Made by a program: the position numbers and the translations under genes. 64,000 bases of DNA, taken from RBG-16-66-20 sp036560705 (GTDB lineage Bacteria > Pseudomonadota > Gammaproteobacteria > Burkholderiales > SG8-39). The number at the start of each line of letters is the position of its first letter. Within the stretch, counting starts at the first letter, position 1. The DNA is taken from contig DATBQR010000054.1 in the NCBI GenBank assembly GCA_036560705.1, forward strand, positions 1 through 64,000. Direction: 5' to 3'. The notes under the pieces are model-generated. The model was not told the DNA's origin and did not search any database. It saw nothing but the letters and a program-made list of their open reading frames with translations. Of this stretch, positions 28,517 to 35,858 are shown one piece after another.

Positions 28517-29539
28517 CTAGGCGGTGGCGCCGCCGCAGGAACTGCCCGCACCCGCGGTGCAGCCCAGGCAGTGGTCGCCGAATTGTATCGGGCGCCGCAG
28601 GGTCCTGCCGAAATCGAAGTCGAATATCGTCAGCCTCTTGCGCTTCGCGTCCACCGCGTCCATCTCCAGCATCTGGTTGAAGTCGCAGTCGTAGATGCGG
28701 CCGTCGTGGCCGACGCTGATCAGGCTGCGGCACATCACGCCCGCAGCCGCGGCCGGGTTGAAGGCGGCGAGCAGCTTCTCCATGTACGACTCCAGCTGCC
28801 CGGTCTTGTCCAGGTGCAGCTTGAAGCGGTTGATCGGCATGTTGGTGATCGTATACAGGCTGTTGAACGCCAGGCCGAACTTGTCCTTCAGCTCGCGCCT
28901 GTAGTCCGCTTCCAGCCCGGCCTGCGCCGCGGGCAGGTACGGCCCCACCGGGTTGTAGACGAGGTTCAGCAGCAAGCCGCTGCCTTCGACGCCGTAGCCC
29001 TCGGCGTTCAGCCGCCGCATCGCTTCCATGCTCTTCCTGAAAACCCCGGAGCCGCGCTGCGCGTCGGTGAAGTATTCCTGGTAGTACGGCAGCGAGGAAA
29101 CCACCTCGACGCGGTTCCTCGCGAAGAACCGCGGCAGGTATTCCTTGCTTTCCTTCGTGACCGGATGGCCGTCCAGCTGCACCGTCAGGTTGTGGCGCAC
29201 CATCACGTGCTTGCCGAGCGCGACGGCCTTCTCGACGAAACCGTCGAAGCCGGGATGCAGCTCGGGCGCGCCGCCGGTGATGTCGAGCCTGGCGATCTGC
29301 GGATGCCACTCGAGGATCTCCAGGCACTTGGCGACGCCCTCGGGCGAGAGCATTTCCCTGCGCTGCGGCCCCGCATCCACGTGGCAGTGGCGGCAGACCT
29401 GGTTGCACAGCTTGGTGACGTTGACCTGCAGCGTGTCGATGGACAGCGGCGGCAGCTCGATGCCGTTGCGGCGCAACTGGTCCTCGAAATCGAATTTGGA
29501 TTTTTCCTGAAAAACCCTGATGGGAAGGAGCGCGCTCAC
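28517..29539 (-). CDS. arsS: arsenosugar biosynthesis radical SAM protein ArsS
   Basis: A 340-residue radical SAM protein from a GTG at 29539 that overlaps the previous stop (GTGA). The iron-sulfur motif is CNQVCRHCHVDAGPQR; LDITGGAPELHPGFDGFV is the SAM-binding region. A C-terminal domain carries CRSLISVGHDGRIYDCDFNQM and ends with CLGCTAGAGSSCGG. This is the ArsS family, some members of which carry selenocysteine; here the SSCGG position is cysteine. The family adds a deoxyadenosyl group to methylated arsenic. ArsM, which supplies the substrate, is absent from the window. Confidence 0.85.
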   Translation of the reverse strand: MSALLPIRVFQEKSKFDFEDQLRRNGIELPPLSIDTLQVNVTKLCNQVCRHCHVDAGPQRREMLSPEGVAKCLEILEWHPQIARLDITGGAPELHPGFDGFVEKAVALGKHVMVRHNLTVQLDGHPVTKESKEYLPRFFARNRVEVVSSLPYYQEYFTDAQRGSGVFRKSMEAMRRLNAEGYGVEGSGLLLNLVYNPVGPYLPAAQAGLEADYRRELKDKFGLAFNSLYTITNMPINRFKLHLDKTGQLESYMEKLLAAFNPAAAAGVMCRSLISVGHDGRIYDCDFNQMLEMDAVDAKRKRLTIFDFDFGRTLRRPIQFGDHCLGCTAGAGSSCGGATA

Positions 29540-29871
29540 AAAACCATTTTCTTGAGGTGATTCTGCATCTGCACCGAATGCACCAGCGTAATCCCGGCCT
29601 GCATGACCGCCGCGACGTGCACCGCCTCCATCATCTGCTCGGGATTGGAGCCGGCCTCCAGGCATTGCGTCGTGTACGCGTCGATGCAGTAGGGGCACTT
29701 CTGCGCGTGCGACACCGCCAGGGCGATGAGCGCCTTCTCGCGTTTGGTCAGCGCGCCGTCGGAGCCCACGACGTCGCCGTAGTACTTGAAGAAATCGTCC
29801 GCCAGCTTTTTCGCGTGCTGGCCGATGTCGCCGAATTTCTTCAGGTCCCCGGACTCGTAGTAATTGCTCAT
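29536..29871 (-). CDS. arsenosugar-associated AhpD/CMD-family protein
   Basis: A 111-residue carboxymuconolactone-decarboxylase/AhpD-like protein with the redox pair in KCPYCIDAYT and H84 in VHVAAVMQAG-type context. Close relatives are encoded next to arsS genes and are called arsenosugar-associated peroxidase-like proteins; the role is not established. It overlaps arsS by four bases. The 72 bases upstream (29872-29943) separate it from aqpS and hold no obvious terminator. Confidence 0.83.
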   Translation of the reverse strand: MSNYYESGDLKKFGDIGQHAKKLADDFFKYYGDVVGSDGALTKREKALIALAVSHAQKCPYCIDAYTTQCLEAGSNPEQMMEAVHVAAVMQAGITLVHSVQMQNHLKKMVL

Positions 29872-29943
29872 GGATATCCTCGCGCAGGCGGTGGAAAATC
29901 AATTGCCCAAGGATACCTCGTCCCGTGCCCTGCGCGAATTCCG

Positions 29944-30612
29944 CTAGCCCTCCGGCGATCGGGACGGGATCAGCCAGCCGAAGACGGCAACGACGACAAG
30001 CGTTGCCGCCGTTTGAGCTGCGAGGAACCCGACAACGTCTTCCTGCCGGATACCTGCAAAGGTATTGGTAAATTCCCGCGCCATCGTTACCGCCGGATTC
30101 GCGAACGACGTGGAGGCGGTAAACCAATAGGCGCCGGTGATGTACGCGGCAACAGCGTAAGGAATTGCGTCGGAGCGGAAACGAACTCCCGCAAGGATTA
30201 CTGCAAGCAGGCCGAATGTGGCGACAAACTCGGCCCAGATCAGGCTCGTTCCCGTTCGAGCCTTGATCGAAAATTCGATCAGCGGCAGTCCGAACATCGC
30301 ATGCGCCGCCACTACCCCCAGGATGGCGCCAACCACCTGAACGATGGAATAGCCAAGAACGTCTTTCCACGCGAGAGCGCCTCGTGCCGCCAGCGCAACG
30401 CTCACCGCGGGATTGAAATGCGCTCCCGAGATAGGGCCGAATGTCAGAATCAACGCGACAAGCGCGGTCCCGGTTGCCAGGGAATTGGCGAGCAGAGTGA
30501 TCGCCTCATTCCCGCCGGCCAGACGCTCCCCCATGATTCCCGAACCGACCACGGCCACGAGCAAAAACGCCGTGCCCAGAAATTCGGCAGCGAGACGGCG
30601 TGCCAGCGTCAT
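29944..30612 (-). CDS. aqpS: aquaglyceroporin-type channel, probable arsenite exporter AqpS
   Basis: A 222-residue MIP-family channel with six helices and two NPA boxes (SGAHFNPAVS and SFANPAVT). Located between arsC and arsS, it matches the arrangement in which an aquaglyceroporin lets arsenite formed by ArsC leave down its gradient instead of an ArsB/Acr3 pump. Its start overlaps the arsC stop by four bases. No Acr3 or ArsB is present in the window. Confidence 0.87.
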   Translation of the reverse strand: MTLARRLAAEFLGTAFLLVAVVGSGIMGERLAGGNEAITLLANSLATGTALVALILTFGPISGAHFNPAVSVALAARGALAWKDVLGYSIVQVVGAILGVVAAHAMFGLPLIEFSIKARTGTSLIWAEFVATFGLLAVILAGVRFRSDAIPYAVAAYITGAYWFTASTSFANPAVTMAREFTNTFAGIRQEDVVGFLAAQTAATLVVVAVFGWLIPSRSPEG

Positions 30613-31109
30613 TTCTCGGCGACGTCCCGCACTTTATTTTGAAGCGAGATGCGATCGAGCCTGTCCAACGGCAGGCTGGCCAAAAGTTCGATGCGGCGGC
30701 GGAGCATCATGGCAGTGTCGGAAAAGGCCTTGCGGATTTCGTCGTCGGTGCCCTCCGCAGCCGCCGGGTCGGGCATGCCCCAATGCGCCGTCATCGGCTG
30801 CCCCGGCCAGAACGGGCATTGCTCTCCTGCCGCCTGATCGCAGACGGTGACGACAAAATCCATCACCGGCGCGCCGGGTCTGGAGAATTCATCCCAACTC
30901 TTGCTGCGTAGATTTTCGGTCGGAAGATAAGCCTGTCCGAGCAACTCCAACGCAAATGGATTGGGAGACCCCTTGGGGTGGCTCCCGGCGCTGTAGCCGC
31001 GGAATCTCCCTCGCGCAACGGCGAGGCTATTGGTAAGCGCCTCCGCGATGATCGAGCGGGCCGAATTTCCCGTGCAGAGGAACAGTATGTTGAACACCTT
31101 CTCCGGCAC
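30609..31109 (-). CDS. arsC: arsenate reductase ArsC (LMW phosphatase type)
   Basis: A 166-residue protein with the phosphatase loop LFLCTGNSARS (Cys12), the SAGSHPKG segment and VCDQAAGEQCPFWPG with further cysteines. This is the thioredoxin- or glutathione-coupled arsenate reductase built on the low-molecular-weight tyrosine phosphatase fold. It turns arsenate into arsenite for export by the AqpS-like channel. A GGAGG lies before the ATG. Confidence 0.93.
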   Translation of the reverse strand: MPEKVFNILFLCTGNSARSIIAEALTNSLAVARGRFRGYSAGSHPKGSPNPFALELLGQAYLPTENLRSKSWDEFSRPGAPVMDFVVTVCDQAAGEQCPFWPGQPMTAHWGMPDPAAAEGTDDEIRKAFSDTAMMLRRRIELLASLPLDRLDRISLQNKVRDVAEK

Positions 31110-31118
31110 GTCGCCTCC

Positions 31119-31469
31119 TCAGCGTGTCCTGGCTTTTTTGCGGGTCTTCACCCGCGGCACCTCGCAGACAGGCGCGCACGCCGCGCCGCTGCCGCAGCAG
31201 TTGTCGGTGAGAAAACCGACCAGAGTGTTCATTGCGTCGAAGTCGGCAGAGTAAATGAGAGAAGTCCCCTCCCGGCGGCGGACCACGAGCCCGGCGTGCT
31301 TGAGCTGCGACAAATGGAATGAAAGCGTCGGGGCCGGGAATTTCATTTCCCTACCGATCCGGCCGGCGGACAAACCCTCAGGGCCGGCCTGAACGAGAAG
31401 ACGGAAGATCCCGAGCCTCGATTCCTGGGCCATGACTCCCAGGATGGCCACGGCATGCTTAGATTCCAT
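31119..31469 (-). CDS. arsR: arsenic-responsive repressor ArsR
   Basis: A 116-residue winged-helix repressor from the ATG at 31469: AVAILGVMAQESRLGIFRLLV, LSAGRIGREMKFPAPTLSFHLSQLKHAGLV is the recognition region. The usual ELCVC site of E. coli ArsR is missing; instead a C-terminal NCCGSGAACAPVC cysteine cluster probably binds As(III). The gene is first in the run and lies against its own promoter and a palindrome, so it should repress itself and the genes downstream. Confidence 0.92.
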   Translation of the reverse strand: MESKHAVAILGVMAQESRLGIFRLLVQAGPEGLSAGRIGREMKFPAPTLSFHLSQLKHAGLVVRRREGTSLIYSADFDAMNTLVGFLTDNCCGSGAACAPVCEVPRVKTRKKARTR

Positions 31470-31505
31470 ATTTCCAATGTTATGGAAATAGTCGCCGGCG
31501 GTCAA
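31469..31505 (-). promoter_or_regulatory. arsR promoter with overlapping ArsR operator
   Basis: On the minus strand TTGACC (31505-31500), a 17-base spacer and TAACAT (31482-31477). A perfect inverted repeat TATTTCCA/TGGAAATA with a 6-base spacer (31469-31490) covers the -10 and touches the ATG. The start codon follows the -10 by only seven bases, which predicts a leaderless transcript. Confidence 0.78.
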
Positions 31506-31578
31506 TGCCTATGGCGGAGCCGGGCTCGTTTCGCGCCTGGGGTAGAGTGGCGGGCCTCTGCGTTCCAAAAAGCGCGAT

Positions 31579-31692
31579 ATGGCCCTGCGATTTCTTCTAC
31601 TTGTGTTGCCGGGCATCTGCTGCTCGGCGCCCGCCGTTGCCCAGCACCATGCCCCCCCTACGCCGGGAAGAATCACGGCGGCTAAGCCGCTA
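31579..31692 (+). pseudogene. possible truncated exported-protein gene
   Basis: An ATG at 31579 opens a convincing signal peptide (MALRFLLLVLPG...AVAQHH) followed by a few Pro-rich residues. From 31690 the frame lies antisense to the tupA coding sequence and looks like a shadow. This may be the 5' remnant of an exported protein whose remainder was replaced, or chance. The rest of 31506-31689 shows nothing else. Confidence 0.3.
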
Positions 31693-32502
31693 CTTCTTCG
31701 CGTTTGGAAAAAAGAGTTGCTCGCCGCCGATCTTGTACTCGGCGATCGTTTTCTGGCCCTCCGGCGAGATCACCCAGTCGACGAAAGCCTGGCCCATCTC
31801 CTTCTTCACCAGCGGATGCTTGGCCGGATTCACCAGCATCACGCCGTACTGGTTGAACAGGCGCTGGTCGCCCTCCACTGAAATCACCAGGTCGGCGCGG
31901 TTCTTGAACGACAGCCATGTGCCGCGGTCGGACAGGATGTAGGCGTTCATGCCGGCTGCGCTGTTCAACGCCGGCCCCATGCCCTGGCCGGTGTCGCGGT
32001 ACCACGGCCCCCCGTCTTTCGCGATGTCGATGCCGGCGAGTTTCCACAATTCGAGTTCGGCGAAGTGGGTGCCGCTCTTGTCGCCGCGCGACACGAACGG
32101 CGCCTGCGCCGCCTTGATCTTCTGGAACGCCGCGACGATATCCCGGGTGCCGGCGACCTTGGCCGGATCGGATTTCGGCCCGACCAGCACGAAGTCGTTG
32201 TACATCACGTCGAAGCGCTGCACGCCGAAGCCTTCAGCGAGGAACTTCTCCTCGAGCGGCTTGGCGTGCACGAACACTACGTCCGCGTCGCCGCGCCGGC
32301 CGATGTCGAGCGCCTGGCCGGTGCCCACCGCGACCACGTGCACCTTGATCCCCGTCTTCGCCTCGAACACCGGCAGCAGGTGCTTGAACAGCCCCGACTG
32401 CTCGGTCGACGTCGTGGAAGCCACGGTGATGAAGCGCTCCTGCGCGCCAATCGAAAAGGAAAAACACAGGCAAAGCGCCAGAAGAAGTCTCGTCAAACCC
32501 AC
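31690..32502 (-). CDS. tupA: tungstate ABC transporter binding protein TupA
   Basis: A 270-residue periplasmic protein with a signal peptide (to about SIGAQ). The mature N-terminus ITVASTTSTEQSGLFKHLLP is the TupA oxyanion-binding signature (TTST.SGL), and FVSRGDKSGTH provides further ligands. It binds tungstate with high affinity and hands it to TupB. TupA is encoded last in the order tupB-tupC-tupA and overlaps tupC by ten bases. Confidence 0.92.
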   Translation of the reverse strand: MGLTRLLLALCLCFSFSIGAQERFITVASTTSTEQSGLFKHLLPVFEAKTGIKVHVVAVGTGQALDIGRRGDADVVFVHAKPLEEKFLAEGFGVQRFDVMYNDFVLVGPKSDPAKVAGTRDIVAAFQKIKAAQAPFVSRGDKSGTHFAELELWKLAGIDIAKDGGPWYRDTGQGMGPALNSAAGMNAYILSDRGTWLSFKNRADLVISVEGDQRLFNQYGVMLVNPAKHPLVKKEMGQAFVDWVISPEGQKTIAEYKIGGEQLFFPNAKK

Positions 32503-33206
32503 GGCAGTTCTCCTTTGATGAAGGCCGCGGCTTCCGCCGTGGCCGGCTGCTTGAAGAATTCGTCGACGGGCGCGCGTTCCAGCACGCGTCCCTGGTGCAG
32601 GTAGATTACCTCGTCCCCCAGGCGCCGCGCCTGCCCGAGGTTGTGCGTCGCCATGACGATCTTGGTGCCGGAGGCGTCGAAGGCCTTGATCACGGTCTCG
32701 ATCTCCCGCGTGGCGCTCGGGTCCAGGCTCGCCGTCGGTTCATCGAGGAACAATACCTCGGGATGCAGCGCCCAGGCGCGCGCCAGCGCGAGGCGCTGCT
32801 GCTCTCCCCCGGAAAGCACCCTGGCGGGCCGCTCCGCCAGATGCGACAGGCCCACTTCCCGCAGAGCTTCGTCGGCGCGGCGCTCGCGCTCTTTCCCGGC
32901 CACTCCGACCGCCTGCAGCGCGAAGATCACGTTGGCACGCGCCGAGCGGCGCAGCATCACCGGGCGCTGGAAAACCATCGCCTGCTGCCTGCGCACGCGC
33001 CCCCGGTCGCCGTCGTTCCATGCGACAAGTCCCGCCGTGGGCGCAAGCAGGCCGTGCATCAGACGCATCAGCACGCTTTTGCCGGCGCCGTTCGCCCCCA
33101 GGATCACCGTGTTCGGACCGGCGCCGATCTCTAGCGACAACGGCGCGACGATCTCGCGGCCGCCCGCGGCGAACGACACCCGATCCAGCCTGAGCGGAAG
33201 AATCAC
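32493..33206 (-). CDS. tupC: tungstate ABC transporter ATP-binding protein TupC
   Basis: A 237-residue ABC ATPase starting at a GTG (33206) that overlaps the tupB stop (GTGA). Walker A GANGAGKSVLMR, signature LSGGEQQRLALARAWAL, Walker B VLFLDEPTASLD and H-loop ATHN are intact. No C-terminal TOBE domain is present, unlike ModC, as expected for TupC. It powers tungstate uptake with TupB. Confidence 0.93.
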   Translation of the reverse strand: MILPLRLDRVSFAAGGREIVAPLSLEIGAGPNTVILGANGAGKSVLMRLMHGLLAPTAGLVAWNDGDRGRVRRQQAMVFQRPVMLRRSARANVIFALQAVGVAGKERERRADEALREVGLSHLAERPARVLSGGEQQRLALARAWALHPEVLFLDEPTASLDPSATREIETVIKAFDASGTKIVMATHNLGQARRLGDEVIYLHQGRVLERAPVDEFFKQPATAEAAAFIKGELPWV

Positions 33207-33886
33207 CCGTACCTCCGCTGCGCCGCTTGCTTCACCACGTCCGCCGCCGCATTGAGCGCCAGCACGAGCACGATCAGCACGATGCCGAGGCCGAGCGCGA
33301 GCGGCAGGTCGCCTTTCGACGTTTCCAGCGCGATGGTGGTCGTCATCACGCGCGTGACGCCGTCGATGTTGCCGCCGACGATCATCACAGCGCCGACCTC
33401 CGCGGAGGCGCGTCCCAATCCCGCGAGAACCGCGGTGAACAGCGAAAAGCGGATGTCCCAGACCAGAGTCAACGCCGCGGCCATGCCGTCCACGCCGAGC
33501 GAGCGCAGCTGCTCCCCGTATTCGCGCCAGGCGTCTTCCACCGCCTGGCGGCAAAGCGCGGCGATGATCGGCAGGATGAGAATCGTCTGCGCGATCACCA
33601 TCGCGCCCGGCGTGAACAGCAGCCCGAGCTTGCCCAACGGCCCGGCGCGCGACAGGAGGAGATAGACCACGAGGCCGACCACCACCGGTGGCAACCCCAT
33701 CAGTGCGTTCAGCAGCACGACGAGCGCGTGCCGGCCCGGAAAGCGCGCCACCGCCAGCGCCGCGCCCAGCGGCAGCGCGAGCAGCGTGGCGAGGAACACC
33801 GCGCTCAGACTCACCTCGAGGCTGAGCGCGACGATATCGAGCAGCTTGCCGTCGAGCGATCCGATCAGAGCGAATGCGCCACGCAA
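33203..33886 (-). CDS. tupB: tungstate ABC transporter permease TupB
   Basis: A permease with about five membrane helices and the coupling motif GLGRASAEVGAVMIVGGNIDG. The frame's first standard start is a TTG at 33886, which has no Shine-Dalgarno sequence. A strong AGGAGGG (33919-33913) lies five bases before an in-frame CTG at 33907, so translation may begin there, adding seven residues. It is divergent from the ModE-like gene, with little over 30 bases between them. Confidence 0.9.
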   Translation of the reverse strand: MRGAFALIGSLDGKLLDIVALSLEVSLSAVFLATLLALPLGAALAVARFPGRHALVVLLNALMGLPPVVVGLVVYLLLSRAGPLGKLGLLFTPGAMVIAQTILILPIIAALCRQAVEDAWREYGEQLRSLGVDGMAAALTLVWDIRFSLFTAVLAGLGRASAEVGAVMIVGGNIDGVTRVMTTTIALETSKGDLPLALGLGIVLIVLVLALNAAADVVKQAAQRRYG

Positions 33887-33940
33887 GGCTTCCGTGATGG
33901 CGTTCAGGATTCCCTCCTGGAATGTGCCGCCTCATAATAT

Positions 33941-34327
33941 ATGAAGCCAATCCAGGATTTATCCGTCCAGACCATGCGCTACGGCAACAAAACCCTCGGT
34001 CCGCGCTTGCGCCTCACGCTGCGCAAGGGCGTTGCTTTCGGCCCCGGCAAAGCGGATCTGCTGGAAGGCATCCGCGACACGGGGTCGATCGCCGCCGCCG
34101 GCCGGCACATGAAGATGAGCTACACGCGCGCCTGGGGCCTGGTGAGCGAAATGAACGCGGAATTCCGCGCGCCGCTGGTCGAATCCACCAAGGGCGGGGC
34201 CGTGCGCGGGGGCGCCACCCTGACGCCGCTCGGCGAGGACGTGCTGAAGAGGTACCGGCGCATGGAACGCGGGGCGGCGCGTGCCGTCGCCGTCGATCTC
34301 GCCGCGCTGAAGGAAAAGCTGGCCTAG
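33941..34327 (+). CDS. ModE-like winged-helix regulator without TOBE domain
   Basis: A 128-residue protein matching only the N-terminal DNA-binding half of ModE: LLEGIRDTGSIAAAGRHMKMSYTRAWGLVSEMN, then a glycine-rich wing GGAVRGGATLTPLG. E. coli ModE has two more molybdate-binding domains, absent here, so how this protein senses molybdate or tungstate is unclear. It lies between tupBCA (divergent) and modABC (downstream), and a ModE-box-like palindrome lies before modA, so it likely controls both carriers. TCATA-ATA-TATGA (33932-33944) covers its own start. Confidence 0.85.
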   Translation: MKPIQDLSVQTMRYGNKTLGPRLRLTLRKGVAFGPGKADLLEGIRDTGSIAAAGRHMKMSYTRAWGLVSEMNAEFRAPLVESTKGGAVRGGATLTPLGEDVLKRYRRMERGAARAVAVDLAALKEKLA

Positions 34328-34335
34328 AAAGCGGG

Positions 34336-34379
34336 TTGCCGCCAGCGCGGTTGTTCGATATAGTTAATTGAATATATCG
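34336..34379 (+). promoter_or_regulatory. modA promoter with ModE-box-like operator
   Basis: TTGCCG (34336-34341), a 17-base spacer and TATAGT (34359-34364) form a plausible promoter. The inverted repeat CGATATA/TATATCG with a 10-base spacer (34356-34379) covers the -10 and resembles the E. coli ModE box, so binding there would block modABC transcription. Confidence 0.75.
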
Positions 34380-34402
34380 GAAATCGAGAGGGTTTCACAC
34401 CG

Positions 34403-35167
34403 ATGAACGCCCGCAATTTCTTGGTCGCAACCAGCCTCTTAACTGCAACGTTGTCGGTGACCGGAACAGCGGCAGCGGACGAGGCGCAGATTGCCGTCGC
34501 GGCCAACTTCGCCGCGCCGGTGAAGCAGATCGCCGAAAAATTTTTCCAATCGACGGCACACAAAGTGTTGATCAGCATCGGTTCGACGGGGAAGTTCTAT
34601 TCCCAGATCAGCAACGGCGCGCCTTTCGACGTGTTTCTGTCGGCAGATGACGAAACACCGCTGCGCATGGAACGGGAAAAGCTCGCGATAACGGGCACCC
34701 GATTCACCTATGCCATCGGGAAGCTCGTGTTGTGGAGTCCAGCGGCGAACTTCGTGGACGGCAACGGCGACGTCCTTAGAAAAGAACCCTTCAAACGCCT
34801 CGCCATCGCCAACCCGAAGCTCGCCCCTTACGGCGCAGCCGCGCAGCAAACGCTGGAAAAGATGGGCATCTGGTCTGCATTGCAGGGCAAACTGGTCCTT
34901 GGCGAGAACATCGCCCAGACGCTGCAGTTCGTCGCCAGCAGCAACGCGGAACTGGGCTTCGTCGCCTTCTCCCAGATCCAGGAAGGCGGGAAGACACCCG
35001 CCGGATCCCACTGGCTGGTGCCCCAGTCGCTCTATGATCCCATCCGCCAGGACGCGGCGCTGCTCGCCCACGGCAACAGCAATCAAGCGGCGCGCCTGTT
35101 CCTCGAATTCCTTCGCAGCCCTCAAGCCCGGGAGATTATCCGCACGTACGGTTACGACTTGCCGTAA
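34403..35167 (+). CDS. modA: molybdate ABC transporter binding protein ModA
   Basis: A 254-residue periplasmic protein with a signal peptide ending near TAAADEAQ. It contains AVAANFAAPVKQI, the ligand segments SIGSTGKFYSQI and PFDVFLSAD, and the C-terminal VFL-type REIIRTYGYDLP. It captures molybdate (also tungstate) for ModBC. GAGAGGG precedes the ATG. modB starts 10 bases after its stop. Confidence 0.95.
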   Translation: MNARNFLVATSLLTATLSVTGTAAADEAQIAVAANFAAPVKQIAEKFFQSTAHKVLISIGSTGKFYSQISNGAPFDVFLSADDETPLRMEREKLAITGTRFTYAIGKLVLWSPAANFVDGNGDVLRKEPFKRLAIANPKLAPYGAAAQQTLEKMGIWSALQGKLVLGENIAQTLQFVASSNAELGFVAFSQIQEGGKTPAGSHWLVPQSLYDPIRQDAALLAHGNSNQAARLFLEFLRSPQAREIIRTYGYDLP

Positions 35168-35177
35168 CCTTCCGGTC

Positions 35178-35858
35178 ATGGTCCTCGGCGCGCATGACGT
35201 TGCCGCCATCTGGTTGACGCTGCGGCTCGCCACGACGGCTACCGCGCTGCTGCTCCTCTTCGGCACGCCGCTGGCGTGGTGGCTGGCGCGAACGCGCTCG
35301 TGGTTGAGAGGCCCCGTCGGCGCTCTCGTGGCGCTCCCCATCGTGCTGCCCCCGACGGTGCTCGGGTTCTATCTTCTCGTAATGCTGGGACCGGCCGGTC
35401 CGGTTGGCGCGACCATGCGGGCGCTCGGGCTTGACCTGCTGCCGTTTACCTTCGCCGGCCTCGTCATCGCCTCGGTGCTTTATTCAATACCGTTCGTCGT
35501 GCAGCCTCTGCAGTCGGCGTTCGAAGCGATCGGCGACCGTCCGATGGAGGCTGCCGCCACGCTGCGCGCTAGCCCCCTGGATCGTTTCTTCACCGTGGTC
35601 CTGCCGCTCGCGCGGCCGGGAATTCTCAGCGCCATCATCCTCGGCTTCGCGCATACCCTGGGCGAGTTCGGCGTCGTCCTGATGATCGGCGGAAACATTC
35701 CGGGCCAGACAAAGGTCCTCTCGGTCGCACTGTACGATCATGTCGAGGCTCTGGAGTACGCGCCGGCGCACTGGATTGCCGGCGGCATGCTGCTGTTCTC
35801 CTTCGCGGTGCTCCTGCTCGTGTACGGCTGGGGCCGCGGCCCGCGGGTGGAGCTATGA
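35178..35858 (+). CDS. modB: molybdate ABC transporter permease ModB
   Basis: A 226-residue five-helix permease from the ATG at 35178. It has LPIVLPPTVLGFYLL and the coupling helix FAHTLGEFGVVLMIGGNIPGQTK. It forms the molybdate channel. Its stop overlaps the modC start by four bases. Confidence 0.95.
   Translation: MVLGAHDVAAIWLTLRLATTATALLLLFGTPLAWWLARTRSWLRGPVGALVALPIVLPPTVLGFYLLVMLGPAGPVGATMRALGLDLLPFTFAGLVIASVLYSIPFVVQPLQSAFEAIGDRPMEAAATLRASPLDRFFTVVLPLARPGILSAIILGFAHTLGEFGVVLMIGGNIPGQTKVLSVALYDHVEALEYAPAHWIAGGMLLFSFAVLLLVYGWGRGPRVEL

Noticed and set aside
28517..30370. Reading arsS as a 617-residue protein
   Set aside because: The extra N-terminal part lies over the AhpD-like and aqpS genes; the GTG at 29539 overlapping the previous stop is the likely start.
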